Assembly (NCBI RefSeq): GCF_030273445.1
Contig: NZ_CP120678.1
Location: 845,501 to 909,500 of the forward strand
Origin: Selenobaculum gibii
GTDB lineage: Bacteria > Bacillota > Negativicutes > ICN-92133
DNA length: 64,000 bases
Direction: 5' to 3'
In this document: one piece after another, positions 27,475 through 36,871 of the stretch
Layout of the letters: each line of letters opens with the position of its first letter
How positions within the stretch are numbered: the stretch's first letter is position 1
The notes under the pieces: generated by a model
Seen by the model: only the letters and a program-made list of their open reading frames with translations
Told to the model about the DNA's origin: nothing
Database searches by the model: none
Program-made: the position numbers and the translations under genes

Positions 27475-28257
27475 TTGGAAAAGTCGACACTTATAGGGGT
27501 AATTTTAGGGATAATTGCGGTTTTTGTTGGGATGGTTCTTAAAGGCGCTCCGATTACGGCACTCAATAATCCAGCAGCGTTTTTAATTATCATTGGCGGA
27601 ACCGGGGCTTGTCTATTCACGGCATTTACAATGACTCAGTTAAAGAATTTGCCTGTGTTGTTTAAAAAGACATTTAAGGCGCCGCCATTACGAGCAAAGG
27701 CAGACTTATTACGATTGTTTGTAGAGTTATCCCAAGTTGCACGTAGAGAAGGCATTTTAGCATTAGAAAATCGAGTTGATCAAATTGAAGATCCTTTCTT
27801 TAAATCGGGGTTAAATATGGTTATCGATGGTATGGATCCGGAATTTGTTGGTGATGTTTTAGAAGCGGAATTAGAGGTAATGGAGTCGCGTCATCAAGAA
27901 GGTATGGCGATTTTTGTACAAGCTGGTACATACGCACCGACTCTTGGGGTTTTAGGAGCGGTTGTTGGTCTTATTGCAGCCTTGGGGAGTTTAAATGATA
28001 TTGAGAAACTTGGGCATTCTATTGCAGCAGCGTTTGTTGCTACGATGTTAGGGATTTATACTGGATATGTAATCTGGCATCCGTTAGCAAATAAATTAAA
28101 AATGTTATCAAAATTAGAGGTTGCAGAAAAACGAATGATTATTGAAGGGGTGTTGTCATTGCAAGCTGGTGATTCACCTACGGCAATTGAAGCAAAATTG
28201 ATGGTATTTATCCCTCAATCCGAGCGTGCATTTTTAAAAGATAAAGATAGGGATTAA
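27475..28257 (+). CDS. motA: Flagellar motor stator protein MotA
   Basis: A 260-residue four-helix stator protein. Membrane segments are seen at about 5-22, 33-50, 150-170 and 182-200. The last pair contains the conserved AGTYAPTLGVLGAVVGLI and AFVATMLGIYTGYVIW. With MotB it forms the ion channel that drives flagellar rotation. The TTG start follows GGGAGG. It is followed 31 bases later by motB. No other flagellar gene is in the window. Confidence 0.92.
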   Translation: MEKSTLIGVILGIIAVFVGMVLKGAPITALNNPAAFLIIIGGTGACLFTAFTMTQLKNLPVLFKKTFKAPPLRAKADLLRLFVELSQVARREGILALENRVDQIEDPFFKSGLNMVIDGMDPEFVGDVLEAELEVMESRHQEGMAIFVQAGTYAPTLGVLGAVVGLIAALGSLNDIEKLGHSIAAAFVATMLGIYTGYVIWHPLANKLKMLSKLEVAEKRMIIEGVLSLQAGDSPTAIEAKLMVFIPQSERAFLKDKDRD

Positions 28258-28288
28258 TCATGAGAGGTAAGGGAAAAGGGGGATATGC

Positions 28289-29053
28289 ATGGCTAGAAGA
28301 AAGAGACAACCTGCCCATGATGAACATCCAAGTGAAGCTTGGTTAATTCCATATGCGGACATATTGACGTTATTATTGGCGTTATTTATTGTATTATTTG
28401 CAGTCTCTCAAACAGATCAGAAAAAAATGCAAGAGATGGCGCAAGCTTTTGCAGCGGCGTTTCAGACAGGTGGACCATCTTTTTTTGATAAAGCAGGACA
28501 ATCTGATTATCAATCAGCGCAAATGCCAACGACTGATTCAGCAAATAATTTAGCTTATCTGCAAGAAAGTACTCAGTTACTTGAAACACAACAACAGTTA
28601 GATCAGTATATTAAAGAGGGTGGCTGGGAAGACTCTTTAACTACCGCATTAAGTGAAGATGGTTTATTAATTCGCATTAAGGAAAAAGCGTTATTTCCAT
28701 CCGGAAGTGCGGATTTATTGCCACAATCACAGGCTATTGGAAAGCCTGTGGCTGATTTGTTAGCAACGATTCCACAAAAAGTAGTAATATCTGGTCATAC
28801 AGATAATGTTCCAATTGCAACATCAAAGTTTCCTTCTAATTGGGATTTAAGTGTAGAACGGTCATTGAATTTTATGAAATTTATTTTAGCGCAAAATAAT
28901 AAACTAGATCCAGCTAGATTTAGTACTACAGGGAATGCCGAATATCGTCCGGTTGCTCCGAATGATACAGAAGAAGGCAGAGCACAAAATCGTCGTGTGG
29001 AAATTTTGATTATGCGTACATATCAAGATCGTATTCCAACAACAAATTGGTAA
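28289..29053 (+). CDS. motB: Flagellar motor stator protein MotB
   Basis: A 254-residue protein with one membrane helix at about 20-40 (IPYADILTLLLALFIVLFAV). D24 is the ion-binding aspartate. A plug/linker follows, then an OmpA-type peptidoglycan-binding domain at about 125-245 with SGHTDNVP and GRAQNRRVEI. It anchors the stator to the wall. The GGGGGATAT sequence before ATG 28289 serves as ribosome site. Confidence 0.93.
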   Translation: MARRKRQPAHDEHPSEAWLIPYADILTLLLALFIVLFAVSQTDQKKMQEMAQAFAAAFQTGGPSFFDKAGQSDYQSAQMPTTDSANNLAYLQESTQLLETQQQLDQYIKEGGWEDSLTTALSEDGLLIRIKEKALFPSGSADLLPQSQAIGKPVADLLATIPQKVVISGHTDNVPIATSKFPSNWDLSVERSLNFMKFILAQNNKLDPARFSTTGNAEYRPVAPNDTEEGRAQNRRVEILIMRTYQDRIPTTNW

Positions 29054-29071
29054 TACTATGGATATCATAGA

Positions 29072-29097
29072 ATCGACCTTACTTTAAGGTCGATTTT
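29072..29097 (+). terminator. Terminator of motAB
   Basis: TCGACCTT (29072-29079) pairs with AAGGTCGA (29084-29091), then TTTTTT. Confidence 0.9.
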
Positions 29098-29114
29098 TTA
29101 ATATGGAGGGAAAA

Positions 29115-29489
29115 ATGGTTATTGGAATTGGCATTGACATCATAGAAATTGAAAGGGTAAAAAAAGCAATAACTAAGGAAAATTTCTTAAAAAGGGTGTT
29201 CACTCCCAAAGAGATTGCCTATTGTGAGGGACGAGGTGCACAAAAAGCAGCTTCTTATGCAGCAAGATTTGCGGGTAAAGAAGCTGTATTAAAGGCGTTT
29301 GGTACAGGTCTAATTGGTGGGATTTTATTGGAGATAGAGATATTAAATGATGAATTAGGTGCACCAAAAGTTTATTTATCGGGTTTTTTTGCCAGATTGG
29401 CAAAAGAAAAAGAAATTCAAAGGATTCATTTATCATTAAGTCATGCGCATTTATATGCGGTTGCTCATACTGTTTTTGAGGGGGATTAA
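29115..29489 (+). CDS. acpS: Holo-[acyl-carrier-protein] synthase
   Basis: A 124-residue phosphopantetheinyl transferase that activates ACP for fatty acid synthesis. It begins MVIGIGIDIIEIERV, with the Mg-binding Asp, and has FAGKEAVLKAFGTG. An upstream ATG at 29103 overlaps the GGAGGG site at 29105-29110, so ATG 29115 is the start. The nnr gene follows after one base. Confidence 0.92.
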   Translation: MVIGIGIDIIEIERVKKAITKENFLKRVFTPKEIAYCEGRGAQKAASYAARFAGKEAVLKAFGTGLIGGILLEIEILNDELGAPKVYLSGFFARLAKEKEIQRIHLSLSHAHLYAVAHTVFEGD

Positions 29490-29490
29490 G

Positions 29491-31041
29491 ATGAAAGTCG
29501 TTACAGCAGAAAAAATGCAAGAAATTGATAAAGGTGCAATACAAAAGTACGGAATTCCAGAAGTAATCTTAATGGAGAATGCTGGAATTGAGGTAACGAA
29601 TGTAGCAAAAACGATACTGACATCCTTAGAAGGAAAAAAAGTTTGTATTTTCGCTGGCAAAGGAAATAATGGTGGAGATGGTTTTGTTGTCGCAAGGCAG
29701 ATGTTTTACCAAGGCGCAAAAGTAAAAGTTTTTATTTTAGGAGGGCTGGAGTCAATTCAGCATTCTGCAAAAGTTAATTTAAATATTTTGCAGAATATGA
29801 ATATTGATATTGTGCCTATAAAAAGTGAGCGGGATTGGGATAAAGTAAAAGTAACTTTAGCTTTTTCTGACTGTGTGATAGACGCTTTATTGGGAACTGG
29901 TTTCAGGGCTCCTTTGCAAGAATCTATGAAAAATTTAATTGAAACTATAAACTTTTCAGGAAAGCCAATTATTGCAATTGATATTCCTAGTGGTGTTGAT
30001 GCAAGCACTGGACAGATTGATACAATTGCAATTTGTGCGACAGCAACAGTTACTTTTGGATTATTGAAAATAGGGCTTATTTTTTATCCTGGTGCTGACT
30101 ACACGGGTGAGGTATTTATAAAAAATATTGGATTTCCTTACAGTTTATTGCAGGATGAATGTATAAAACAGACAATTATTACGAATAGTATTGTAAGGAG
30201 TCAACTTCCGGAAAGGAATGGCGACGTTCATAAGGGGCTATGTGGTAGAGTTTTAGTAATTGCTGGATCTAAAGGAATGACGGGAGCGGCTGCATTAGCA
30301 TCTCTGGCTTGCTTGAGAGCCGGTGCAGGATTGGTAACTTTAGCAGTTAGTGAAAGTGTACATGATATTTTATCAAGTAAATTAACAGAAGTTATCATAA
30401 AAACCTTACCGGAAGAGAATGAAGAGTTGATTTATGAAGAATCTTTGAAGACTTTAATGGATTTAGCGAATAAAAATGACGTTGTCGTTATTGGACCTGG
30501 ACTTGGTCGTAATCCATCGACTGTTCAAATCATACAAAAATTTATTGAACAAACGGATAAACAGCTTGTGATAGATGCGGACGCATTATATGCATTAAGT
30601 AAAAATACTAATGTATTAGAGGAAAAGAGCAGAATGCCGATTTTAACACCTCATTTAGGTGAAATGGCACGTTTAATTAACAAAAGCACTGATGAGATTA
30701 AGAATAATTTAATTTCGATTGCACGTGAGACGGCAGAACTTTTCCAAAGCATAATTGTCTTAAAAAATTCTAGAACAGTAGTTGCATATCCAGATGGTAA
30801 TGTATATATTAATACAAGAGGTAATGCAGGTATGGCGACGGCTGGCAGTGGTGATGTTCTTGCTGGCATAATTGGTGCATTGGCTGCGCAACATAATAAT
30901 TCAAACTTCGATTCGGCTGTTTGTGGGGTGTATCTACATAGTATGGCTGGGGATATTGCTGCAAGTGCAGGGATGATTGGCTTAATAGCCAGTGATATTG
31001 TTCAAGCAATTCCATCGGCTAGGTATGGTATTCAAGAGTAA
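29491..31041 (+). CDS. nnr: Bifunctional NAD(P)H-hydrate epimerase/dehydratase
   Basis: A 516-residue fusion. The N-terminal YjeF epimerase domain carries FAGKGNNGGDGFVVAR. The C-terminal ADP-dependent NAD(P)HX dehydratase domain carries AGSKGMTGAAALA, GPGLGR and GNAGMATAGSGDVLAG. It repairs hydrated NADH and NADPH. ATG 29491 follows GAGGGGG at the end of acpS. Longer in-frame starts lie inside acpS. The acpS-nnr-endoAI-endoA order is common in Firmicutes. Confidence 0.93.
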   Translation: MKVVTAEKMQEIDKGAIQKYGIPEVILMENAGIEVTNVAKTILTSLEGKKVCIFAGKGNNGGDGFVVARQMFYQGAKVKVFILGGLESIQHSAKVNLNILQNMNIDIVPIKSERDWDKVKVTLAFSDCVIDALLGTGFRAPLQESMKNLIETINFSGKPIIAIDIPSGVDASTGQIDTIAICATATVTFGLLKIGLIFYPGADYTGEVFIKNIGFPYSLLQDECIKQTIITNSIVRSQLPERNGDVHKGLCGRVLVIAGSKGMTGAAALASLACLRAGAGLVTLAVSESVHDILSSKLTEVIIKTLPEENEELIYEESLKTLMDLANKNDVVVIGPGLGRNPSTVQIIQKFIEQTDKQLVIDADALYALSKNTNVLEEKSRMPILTPHLGEMARLINKSTDEIKNNLISIARETAELFQSIIVLKNSRTVVAYPDGNVYINTRGNAGMATAGSGDVLAGIIGALAAQHNNSNFDSAVCGVYLHSMAGDIAASAGMIGLIASDIVQAIPSARYGIQE

Positions 31042-31073
31042 AATTTTACATATTAAAAAGTGATGTAAAAAAA

Positions 31074-31102
31074 TTGACTTTTTGATATAAAAAAATTATA
31101 CT
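31074..31102 (+). promoter_or_regulatory. Promoter of the toxin-antitoxin pair
   Basis: TTGACT at 31074-31079 and TATACT at 31097-31102 are 17 bases apart, about 40 bases before the antitoxin start. GTGTATAC (31105-31112) continues the region and may be the antitoxin's binding site. Confidence 0.6.
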
Positions 31103-31140
31103 ATGTGTATACTTTTATTTGGGACTGCGGAGGTGTAAGT

Positions 31141-31413
31141 GTGGCAGAATTGAAACGGATTATGATTAGTATTCCTAATAGCCTATTAAAGGAAGTTGAT
31201 GGTATCGCAGCCATGGAAAAACTTAGCCGCAGCCAATTTGTGCGTGATGCTATGTGCTCTTATATTGAAGAACGTAAACGTAAGGCGATAAGAGATAATA
31301 TGAGAAAGGGATATCAAGAAATGGCAGCAATTAATTTGACTTTAGCTGAAGAAGGTCTTTATGCTGATGCTGACATTGTTGATGTGCCGAGCTTGTTAGT
31401 GGAGCGTGAATAG
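31141..31413 (+). CDS. Ribbon-helix-helix antitoxin, EndoAI/NdoAI-like
   Basis: About 90 residues. The N-terminal RHH DNA-binding fold is [18 protein letters not shown] followed by [14 protein letters not shown]. The acidic C-terminal tail ([15 protein letters not shown]) would block the toxin. GTG 31141 follows GGAGGT by six bases; a longer frame from ATG 31105 lacks a ribosome site. It precedes the toxin gene by two bases and likely represses its own promoter. Confidence 0.85.
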   Translation: MAELKRIMISIPNSLLKEVDGIAAMEKLSRSQFVRDAMCSYIEERKRKAIRDNMRKGYQEMAAINLTLAEEGLYADADIVDVPSLLVERE

Positions 31414-31415
31414 CG

Positions 31416-31766
31416 ATGGTGGTTAAACGAGGAGATGTGTATTATGCCAATCTGAGCCCTGTAGTGGGTTCAGAGCAGGGGGGACTCAGACCTGTTCTTG
31501 TCATTCAAAATGATGTTGGCAATAAATATAGTCCAACGGTTATCGTTGCGGCAATTACTTCTCAAATAAGCAAAGGAAAACTTCCTACCCATATTGAGTT
31601 AATGGCAAAAGAATGCAGATTAGAGAAAGATTCAGTTGTTTTATTAGAGCAACTTCGCACGATAGATAAACGTAGATTAAAAGAGAAGATTACTCATTTG
31701 TCAGAAGAGTATATGACAAATGTTGATGATGCAATTAGAATTAGTGTTGGATTAGTTCAATTGTAA
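31416..31766 (+). CDS. ndoA: MazF-family endoribonuclease toxin EndoA
   Basis: A 116-residue MazF/EndoA RNase. It has the family start [21 protein letters not shown] with the catalytic Arg in [10 protein letters not shown], and the Thr/Ser in AITSQ. It cuts mRNA at short specific sequences (UACAU in B. subtilis EndoA). It is neutralised by the protein encoded just upstream. Confidence 0.92.
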   Translation: MVVKRGDVYYANLSPVVGSEQGGLRPVLVIQNDVGNKYSPTVIVAAITSQISKGKLPTHIELMAKECRLEKDSVVLLEQLRTIDKRRLKEKITHLSEEYMTNVDDAIRISVGLVQL

Positions 31767-31811
31767 TTTAATGAAATACTGTTTTCAGGTTATGTGAGGA
31801 TAAAAAATTTA

Positions 31812-32690
31812 ATGAAGGTTTTACGAAATTTAATAGCGATTGGATTAGTTTTTTTAGTTATTTTGAGCAGTGGATGTTCTATAAAAAGTACGAATGAAAA
31901 TGTGCCCAGTAGCTCTAATTTGACCGTGAAAATGTTGGATGTAGGGCAAGGTGATGCTTTTTTGATTAAAACATCGCAGCAAGTTATTTTACTGGACACA
32001 GGCGATATTGATGCTCGAGATTTATTAGTAAATAAATTAAAAGCTGAGGGCATAACAAAAATTGATAAACTTATTATTACGCATCCACATGCAGATCATT
32101 TAGGTGGTGCAATGGGGGTGTTAATGAATTTTGATGTAAAGAGTGTTTATGATAATGGTCAAATCACGACAACATCAACCTATCGTAAGTACATAAAAAA
32201 AGTAACTGATAGTAAGATTCCCTATAAACAGTTGCTTGCAGGTGAGCATTTAGAGTTTGGAGATGGAATTAAGTTTATTGTTTATAGCCCGACTAAAAGA
32301 ATGATTGATACGGAAGAAGATTTAAACAATAACTCAATTGTAGGAAAGCTAAAGTACGGAGATTTTTCAATTTTATTTACAGGTGACAGTGAATCTGCTA
32401 TTGAAAAAGAGTTATTGAATAAATATAAGGATGAATTGAAAAGTACAATATTAAAAAGTCCACATCATGGTAGCAAAACATCTTCTAATAATGCTTATTT
32501 AAAAGCTATTTCTCCGGAATGTGTACTAATATCAGTTGGTGCTGGAAACGATTATAAACATCCACATGAAACAACATTAAATAAATATAAAAAATTGAAT
32601 TTTAAAATTTATCGTACCGATTTCGATGGGACGGTTACAATTACGTCAGATGGGCATGGATATAATGTTCTAAAGGAGAAAGTACAATGA
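31812..32690 (+). CDS. ComEC-like metallo-beta-lactamase-fold lipoprotein
   Basis: About 292 residues. The N-terminus is a lipoprotein signal ending in LSSGC (Cys 22 from ATG 31812). The metal-binding HPHADHLGG motif and SPHHGSKTSS place it with the soluble ComEC/Rec2-type beta-lactamase domain, which cuts nucleic acids. It is anchored outside the membrane, so extracellular DNA or nucleotide use is possible. The start is uncertain: GTG 31794 is in frame, but ATG 31812 has TGAGGA upstream. DUF3006 follows with a 4-base overlap. Confidence 0.82.
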   Translation: MKVLRNLIAIGLVFLVILSSGCSIKSTNENVPSSSNLTVKMLDVGQGDAFLIKTSQQVILLDTGDIDARDLLVNKLKAEGITKIDKLIITHPHADHLGGAMGVLMNFDVKSVYDNGQITTTSTYRKYIKKVTDSKIPYKQLLAGEHLEFGDGIKFIVYSPTKRMIDTEEDLNNNSIVGKLKYGDFSILFTGDSESAIEKELLNKYKDELKSTILKSPHHGSKTSSNNAYLKAISPECVLISVGAGNDYKHPHETTLNKYKKLNFKIYRTDFDGTVTITSDGHGYNVLKEKVQ

Positions 32691-32905
32691 TATCTGTAGT
32701 CATAGATCGTTTTGAAAATGATAAAGCTATTTTATTATTTGAGGATGAAGAAAAGAGTGTAATATTTCCCAAGAAATATTTGCCGAGGGACGTTGATGAA
32801 GGAGATTATTTACGGATTAATATAGTAGCGGACAAAGAGGCAACGAATGCAGCAAGAAAAGAAGCGCAAGAATTATTAGAAAAACTAAAAAAGCAGAATA
32901 AATAA
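32687..32905 (+). CDS. DUF3006 domain protein
   Basis: A 72-residue protein matching the DUF3006 pattern: IDRFENDKAILLFED, then IFPKKYLPRDVDEGDYL. It overlaps the lipoprotein gene (ATGA). The same pair is frequent elsewhere, implying a joint function that is not known. Confidence 0.8.
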   Translation: MISVVIDRFENDKAILLFEDEEKSVIFPKKYLPRDVDEGDYLRINIVADKEATNAARKEAQELLEKLKKQNK

Positions 32906-32941
32906 TAGTAAGCTGTGCACTAGGCACAGCTTACTATTATT
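32901..32941 (+). terminator. Long hairpin after DUF3006
   Basis: 18-base arms 32901-32918 and 32924-32941 are perfect (AATAATAGTAAGCTGTGC). It overlaps the stop codon and likely ends the transcript. Confidence 0.75.
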
Positions 32942-32959
32942 TATCGTTTAATTTTTTAA

Positions 32960-33545
32960 ATTTTCATTTAGCGAATATTTAAAAATACGAGAAAAGCAAG
33001 ATCGTGAACCTGCTTTTCGTTATTGGGGAAAATTACTTAATTTATTGCCAGTTGGACCTGATTTACCGGGCATATATGGCATATAATCAAAAAGTAGTCA
33101 TTGCAACAATGGATGGTATGATAAGTTTAGTAAAAGAAGTTGACTTATTTAAAGATATGAGTAGAATAGAAATCGATGCTTTATTGAAGAATGCAAAAGG
33201 TAAATATTATTTAGAAAATGATGTTATTTTATCCGAAGGTATGATGCAAAAATGTCTATACATTGTTATGTAAGGAAATGTAGAGGTTAGCCGCAAAGCA
33301 AGTAACGGATGGACGAGTAGTTTGGGGATTATAGGTGAAAAAGGGATTATTAATTATAATGCGGTTAATGATGATGAAGAAAGCTGTATCCGAGTAGAAG
33401 TTGTGGAAGGAGATGTAGTTGTAGTAAGAATTCCAATTTTGAACCTAAAAAATTGGTTAGTAGTAATGAAAAGATTATGTGGAAGTTTATTAATCACCTA
33501 ACAAAAGAAGTAGATAAATATCAAAAGTTATGGATTAATGAATAA
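32960..33545 (+). pseudogene. Broken cyclic-nucleotide-binding domain protein
   Basis: One frame gives EYLKIREKQDREPAFRYW...LLPVGPDLPGIYG up to a stop near 33088. A shifted frame continues MAYNQKVVIATMDG and VDLFKDMSRIEIDALLKNA, the start of a cNMP-binding (CRP-type) domain. TAA 33271-33273 interrupts it just after KCLYIVM. Reading on gives GNVEVSRKASNGW and a final part VVEGDVVVVRIP. A last shift near 33450 yields a Lys-rich end at 33543-33545. At least three lesions are present. No helix-turn-helix region is apparent, so it may have been a signalling protein and not a regulator. Confidence 0.7.
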
Positions 33546-33571
33546 CTGGATAAGTGAAAAAGGGTGATTTT

Positions 33572-34636
33572 TTGAAATATAAATGGATGATTGTCTTATG
33601 TTTATGCTTATTATTGCCACAAATTGTATTTGCTGCGAGTATTAAATCTCATAGATTTGAATCGTTTCAATATGAAGTAATTGCAGCAAATAATAATTCA
33701 CCACAAATTTTAAGAATTGAAATTGGTTTAAATTCAGAAATAGATGATTATGAAGTGAAAACAAAAAGTTCATATGCAACAGATTTAATCATAGAGTTTC
33801 CTAATACAAAATTAGGAAGGTTAAAGAAACCATTAGCCATTCAAAGTGATTTAGTGAAAATTGCTAAATTTAATCAAGAGAATAAAGATACAGCAACGGT
33901 GAGTTTGACACTTCCTGTAAAAACAGATAATATTAATTATAAAATTTATACGTTGCCTAAAGATCGTAAAGCTCGTAAACCATTTCGTGTAGTAATTGAT
34001 ATTCTCGGGGAAAAATCATATAATTTTAATGTTAATGGTGTTGCGGGAAAATCAATTATTATTGATCCGGGACATGGTGGCAGTGATTCTGGAGCGGTAG
34101 GTGTTACGGGAGTAAAAGAAAAGGATGTAAATTTTGCGGTTGCATTAAAAGTAAGAGATATATTAACTCATGCGGGTGCTGAGGTCATTATGACACGCTT
34201 AAATGATCGTGATGTATATGGCCCTAATGCCACCGATAAACAAGAATTAGATGCAAGAGCAGATTTTAGCCGACGTTATCATGCGGATGCTTTTTTAAGT
34301 ATACATTCGAATTCTTTTGTGAATTCGAAGGCGAATGGAACAGAGACTTATTATTATAATAAAACAATTTATGATAAGATATTAGCAGAGAATTTGCAGC
34401 GCTCGTTAATTGATTCTGGACAAAGGATGGATAGAGGCGCTTTGACCGCAAATTTTTATGTGTTGAAAAACTCTACTGTTCCGGCTGCATTGGTTGAACT
34501 AGGTTTTTTATCAAATCCTGATGAAGAGGAATTGCTAAACTCTGATGATTTTCAGACAAAATTGGCAGGAGGCATTAGTGTAGGATTAAGTAAATTCTTT
34601 TATGAGATGTCAGGGAAAGGGAGTAATTATTTATGA
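33572..34636 (+). CDS. AMIN-domain N-acetylmuramoyl-L-alanine amidase
   Basis: About 354 residues with a signal peptide (WMIVLCLCLLLPQIVFA), an AMIN wall-targeting domain at about 20-140 and a catalytic Amidase_3 domain. The zinc ligands are in IIDPGHGGSDSGA, the Glu in the NGTET region, and the end motif is ALVELGFLSNPDEE. It cuts the amide bond between MurNAc and the stem peptide during division, maturation or sporulation. Two starts are possible. TTG 33572 has GGGTGA just upstream. GTG 33554 has none. Confidence 0.88.
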   Translation: MKYKWMIVLCLCLLLPQIVFAASIKSHRFESFQYEVIAANNNSPQILRIEIGLNSEIDDYEVKTKSSYATDLIIEFPNTKLGRLKKPLAIQSDLVKIAKFNQENKDTATVSLTLPVKTDNINYKIYTLPKDRKARKPFRVVIDILGEKSYNFNVNGVAGKSIIIDPGHGGSDSGAVGVTGVKEKDVNFAVALKVRDILTHAGAEVIMTRLNDRDVYGPNATDKQELDARADFSRRYHADAFLSIHSNSFVNSKANGTETYYYNKTIYDKILAENLQRSLIDSGQRMDRGALTANFYVLKNSTVPAALVELGFLSNPDEEELLNSDDFQTKLAGGISVGLSKFFYEMSGKGSNYL

Positions 34637-35202
34637 TTAAGCAAATAAAAATTTTATGTGCTTTAGTAGGCGTTTTGATGCTGGTTTTTATCGCTGGTTG
34701 TACATCAGATTCAAAAGGATCTGTTACAAATGAGAAAGAGGTTCCTACTAATGTTGAGGCAGCTGAAAATGCAGAAAATGACACGGGGACGAATGAAAAT
34801 AAAGTAAAAGTAAAAATTTATTTTTCGAATCAAGACGCAACCAAACTTATAGCAGAGGAAAGAGAGATTAGCAGTGAAGACAAATATACAGCTGTTATTC
34901 AGGAATTAATAAAAGGAACTGTACATGAACATTCTGTATCGCTTATTCCGAAGGCTACGATTTTAAGGTCAGTAAAAGTTGCCGATGGAATTGCGTACGT
35001 TGATTTTAATGATGCTATTGTTAGAAATTTTAATGGAGGGTCGGGTGCGGAGATTATCTTAGTCGCATCTATTGTTGATACTTTGACCGAGTTTCCAGAG
35101 GTGCAACAAGTACAAATTCTTTTAAATGGTTCAACGATGGAAACGATTACTGGACATTTAGATACAAGTAAGCCATTTAAAAGAATAACGGATGTACTTT
35201 AA
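34633..35202 (+). CDS. GerMN-domain lipoprotein
   Basis: A 189-residue lipoprotein. The signal ends at FIAGC (Cys 23), then comes an acidic linker, then one GerMN domain (VKIYFSNQDATKLIAEER through VQILLNGS). In B. subtilis GerM with two such domains works in sporulation and germination. It overlaps the amidase gene by four bases (ATGA), so wall remodelling is the likely shared theme. Confidence 0.85.
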   Translation: MIKQIKILCALVGVLMLVFIAGCTSDSKGSVTNEKEVPTNVEAAENAENDTGTNENKVKVKIYFSNQDATKLIAEEREISSEDKYTAVIQELIKGTVHEHSVSLIPKATILRSVKVADGIAYVDFNDAIVRNFNGGSGAEIILVASIVDTLTEFPEVQQVQILLNGSTMETITGHLDTSKPFKRITDVL

Positions 35203-35261
35203 TTGGGGGTATACATTTCTTTTTTATTTTGATAAAATGAATATATAGAAATTTTATGAAA

Positions 35262-35350
35262 TCCACTAGGGGGGCTTTTGCTGAGAGGTCATTTATAATG
35301 ACCGACCCTTGGAACCTGTATGGTTAAGACCAGCGTAGGAAAGTGGTAAG
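35262..35350 (+). ncRNA. TPP (THI-box) riboswitch
   Basis: The conserved THI elements occur in order: CTAGGGGGGC (35266-35275), GCTGAGAGG, GACCCTTGGAACCTG and GGTTAAGACCAGCGTAGGAAAGTGG split around 35322-35346. It senses thiamin pyrophosphate and controls thiC. The expression platform is the terminator at 35371-35411. Confidence 0.97.
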
Positions 35351-35370
35351 TAGCTTTTAATATTGAAAGG

Positions 35371-35411
35371 CCATTTAACATTGTTATGCGTTAAATGGCT
35401 TTATTTTTTTA
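35371..35411 (+). terminator. Riboswitch-controlled terminator before thiC
   Basis: GCCATTTAAC (35371-35380) pairs with GTTAAATGGC (35391-35400), then TTTATTTTTTT. It stands between the TPP aptamer and the thiC ribosome site, as in transcription-attenuating THI boxes. Confidence 0.92.
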
Positions 35412-35428
35412 TATTTGGAGGTATTAAA

Positions 35429-36733
35429 ATGGCAACACAATTAGAATTAGCTCGCCAAGGCAAAATTACAGAAGCGATGGAAATTGTAGCAAAGCAAGAG
35501 AAGATGGATGTTAATCTGATTAGAGAACGTGTAGCAGAAGGGACAATTACGATTTGTGCAAATGTAAATCATACGTCCTTGATTCCTCGTGGCGTAGGTA
35601 AAGGCTTATCGACAAAAGTAAATGCCAATATTGGGACGTCTAGTGCATATCCAGATATTGAACCAGAATTAATTAAGCTCCAAGCGGCGATTGATGCTGG
35701 AGCTGATGCAGTTATGGATTTAAGCACAGGAGATAATATTGATATGTCCAGACGTGCCATTATTGAAAAATCTACAGTTATGGTTGGTACGGTACCAATT
35801 TATCAAGCGACTGTAGACGCAATAAAAAAACACGGTGCAGTAGTTGATATGACAGCAGATGATTTATTACATGCAATTGCTGTGCAAGCAAAAGATGGCG
35901 CAGATTTTATGACGATCCATTGCGGAGTAACGCGTGAAGTTATTCAAAGAATGCGCAAACAAGGCAGAATTGCGGATGTTGTTAGTCGCGGCGGCTCATT
36001 CATCACAGGATGGATGTTACATAATCAAAAAGAAAATCCATTATACGAAAGATATGATGATATTTTAGATATTTGTCGGCAATATGATGTAACGATTAGT
36101 CTTGGGGACGGTCTTCGTCCAGGATGTTTAGCTGATGCTACAGACAGAGCGCAAATCCAAGAGTTGATTATTCTTGGCGAATTGGTTGACCGTGCGTGGG
36201 CAAAAGGTGTACAAGTTTTGGTTGAAGGCCCGGGACACGTCCCATTTGATCAAATTGCTGCCAATATGAAATTACAAAAGCAGCTTTGTAAAGGTGCACC
36301 TTTTTATGTATTAGGACCTCTTGTGACTGATGTTGCTCCAGGATATGATCATATTACTTCAGCTATCGGTGGTACTTTAGCCGCGGCGAATGGTGCAGAC
36401 TTTTTATGTTATGTTACACCAGCTGAACATTTAGCATTGCCGACCATAGAAGATGTTCATGAGGGTGTTATTGCTTCAAGAATTGCTGCGCATGCAGCGG
36501 ATATCGTTAAAGGAATTCCTGGTGCAAAAGACTGGGACTTAAAAATGGCCAAGGCACGTAAAGCTTTGGATTGGCAGGAACAATTAAAACTTGCCATTGA
36601 CCCTAAAAAAGCAGAGAGATATCGCAATGCGCGAAATACGCCAAATACAGAAGCCTGCTCAATGTGTGGCGATTATTGTGCGATGAAAATTGTTGGTGAA
36701 TATTTAAATAAACCGATGGATTTGTGTGACTAA
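35429..36733 (+). CDS. thiC: Phosphomethylpyrimidine synthase
   Basis: A 434-residue radical SAM enzyme that rearranges aminoimidazole ribotide to HMP-phosphate, the pyrimidine part of thiamin. The C-terminal cluster motif is [11 protein letters not shown] (CxxCxxxxC). [13 protein letters not shown] and EGPGHVP are also typical. ATG 35429 follows GGAGGT (35417-35422). A longer frame runs back into the terminator hairpin and is not the start. Confidence 0.96.
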   Translation: MATQLELARQGKITEAMEIVAKQEKMDVNLIRERVAEGTITICANVNHTSLIPRGVGKGLSTKVNANIGTSSAYPDIEPELIKLQAAIDAGADAVMDLSTGDNIDMSRRAIIEKSTVMVGTVPIYQATVDAIKKHGAVVDMTADDLLHAIAVQAKDGADFMTIHCGVTREVIQRMRKQGRIADVVSRGGSFITGWMLHNQKENPLYERYDDILDICRQYDVTISLGDGLRPGCLADATDRAQIQELIILGELVDRAWAKGVQVLVEGPGHVPFDQIAANMKLQKQLCKGAPFYVLGPLVTDVAPGYDHITSAIGGTLAAANGADFLCYVTPAEHLALPTIEDVHEGVIASRIAAHAADIVKGIPGAKDWDLKMAKARKALDWQEQLKLAIDPKKAERYRNARNTPNTEACSMCGDYCAMKIVGEYLNKPMDLCD

Positions 36734-36758
36734 TTTCGCATAAAGGATAGAGTGTATG

Positions 36759-36791
36759 GACACCTTACATAAGCTAAGGTGTCTTTTCTTT
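36759..36791 (+). terminator. Terminator of thiC
   Basis: GACACCTT (36759-36766) pairs with AAGGTGTC (36776-36783), then TTTTCTTTT. Confidence 0.9.
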
Positions 36792-36871
36792 TGCAAAAGT
36801 AACTTGCGAATGAATGAATCTATGTTAAAATTTAAAATAGTTTAAAATAATTTTACGATGAGGGAAGCTCA

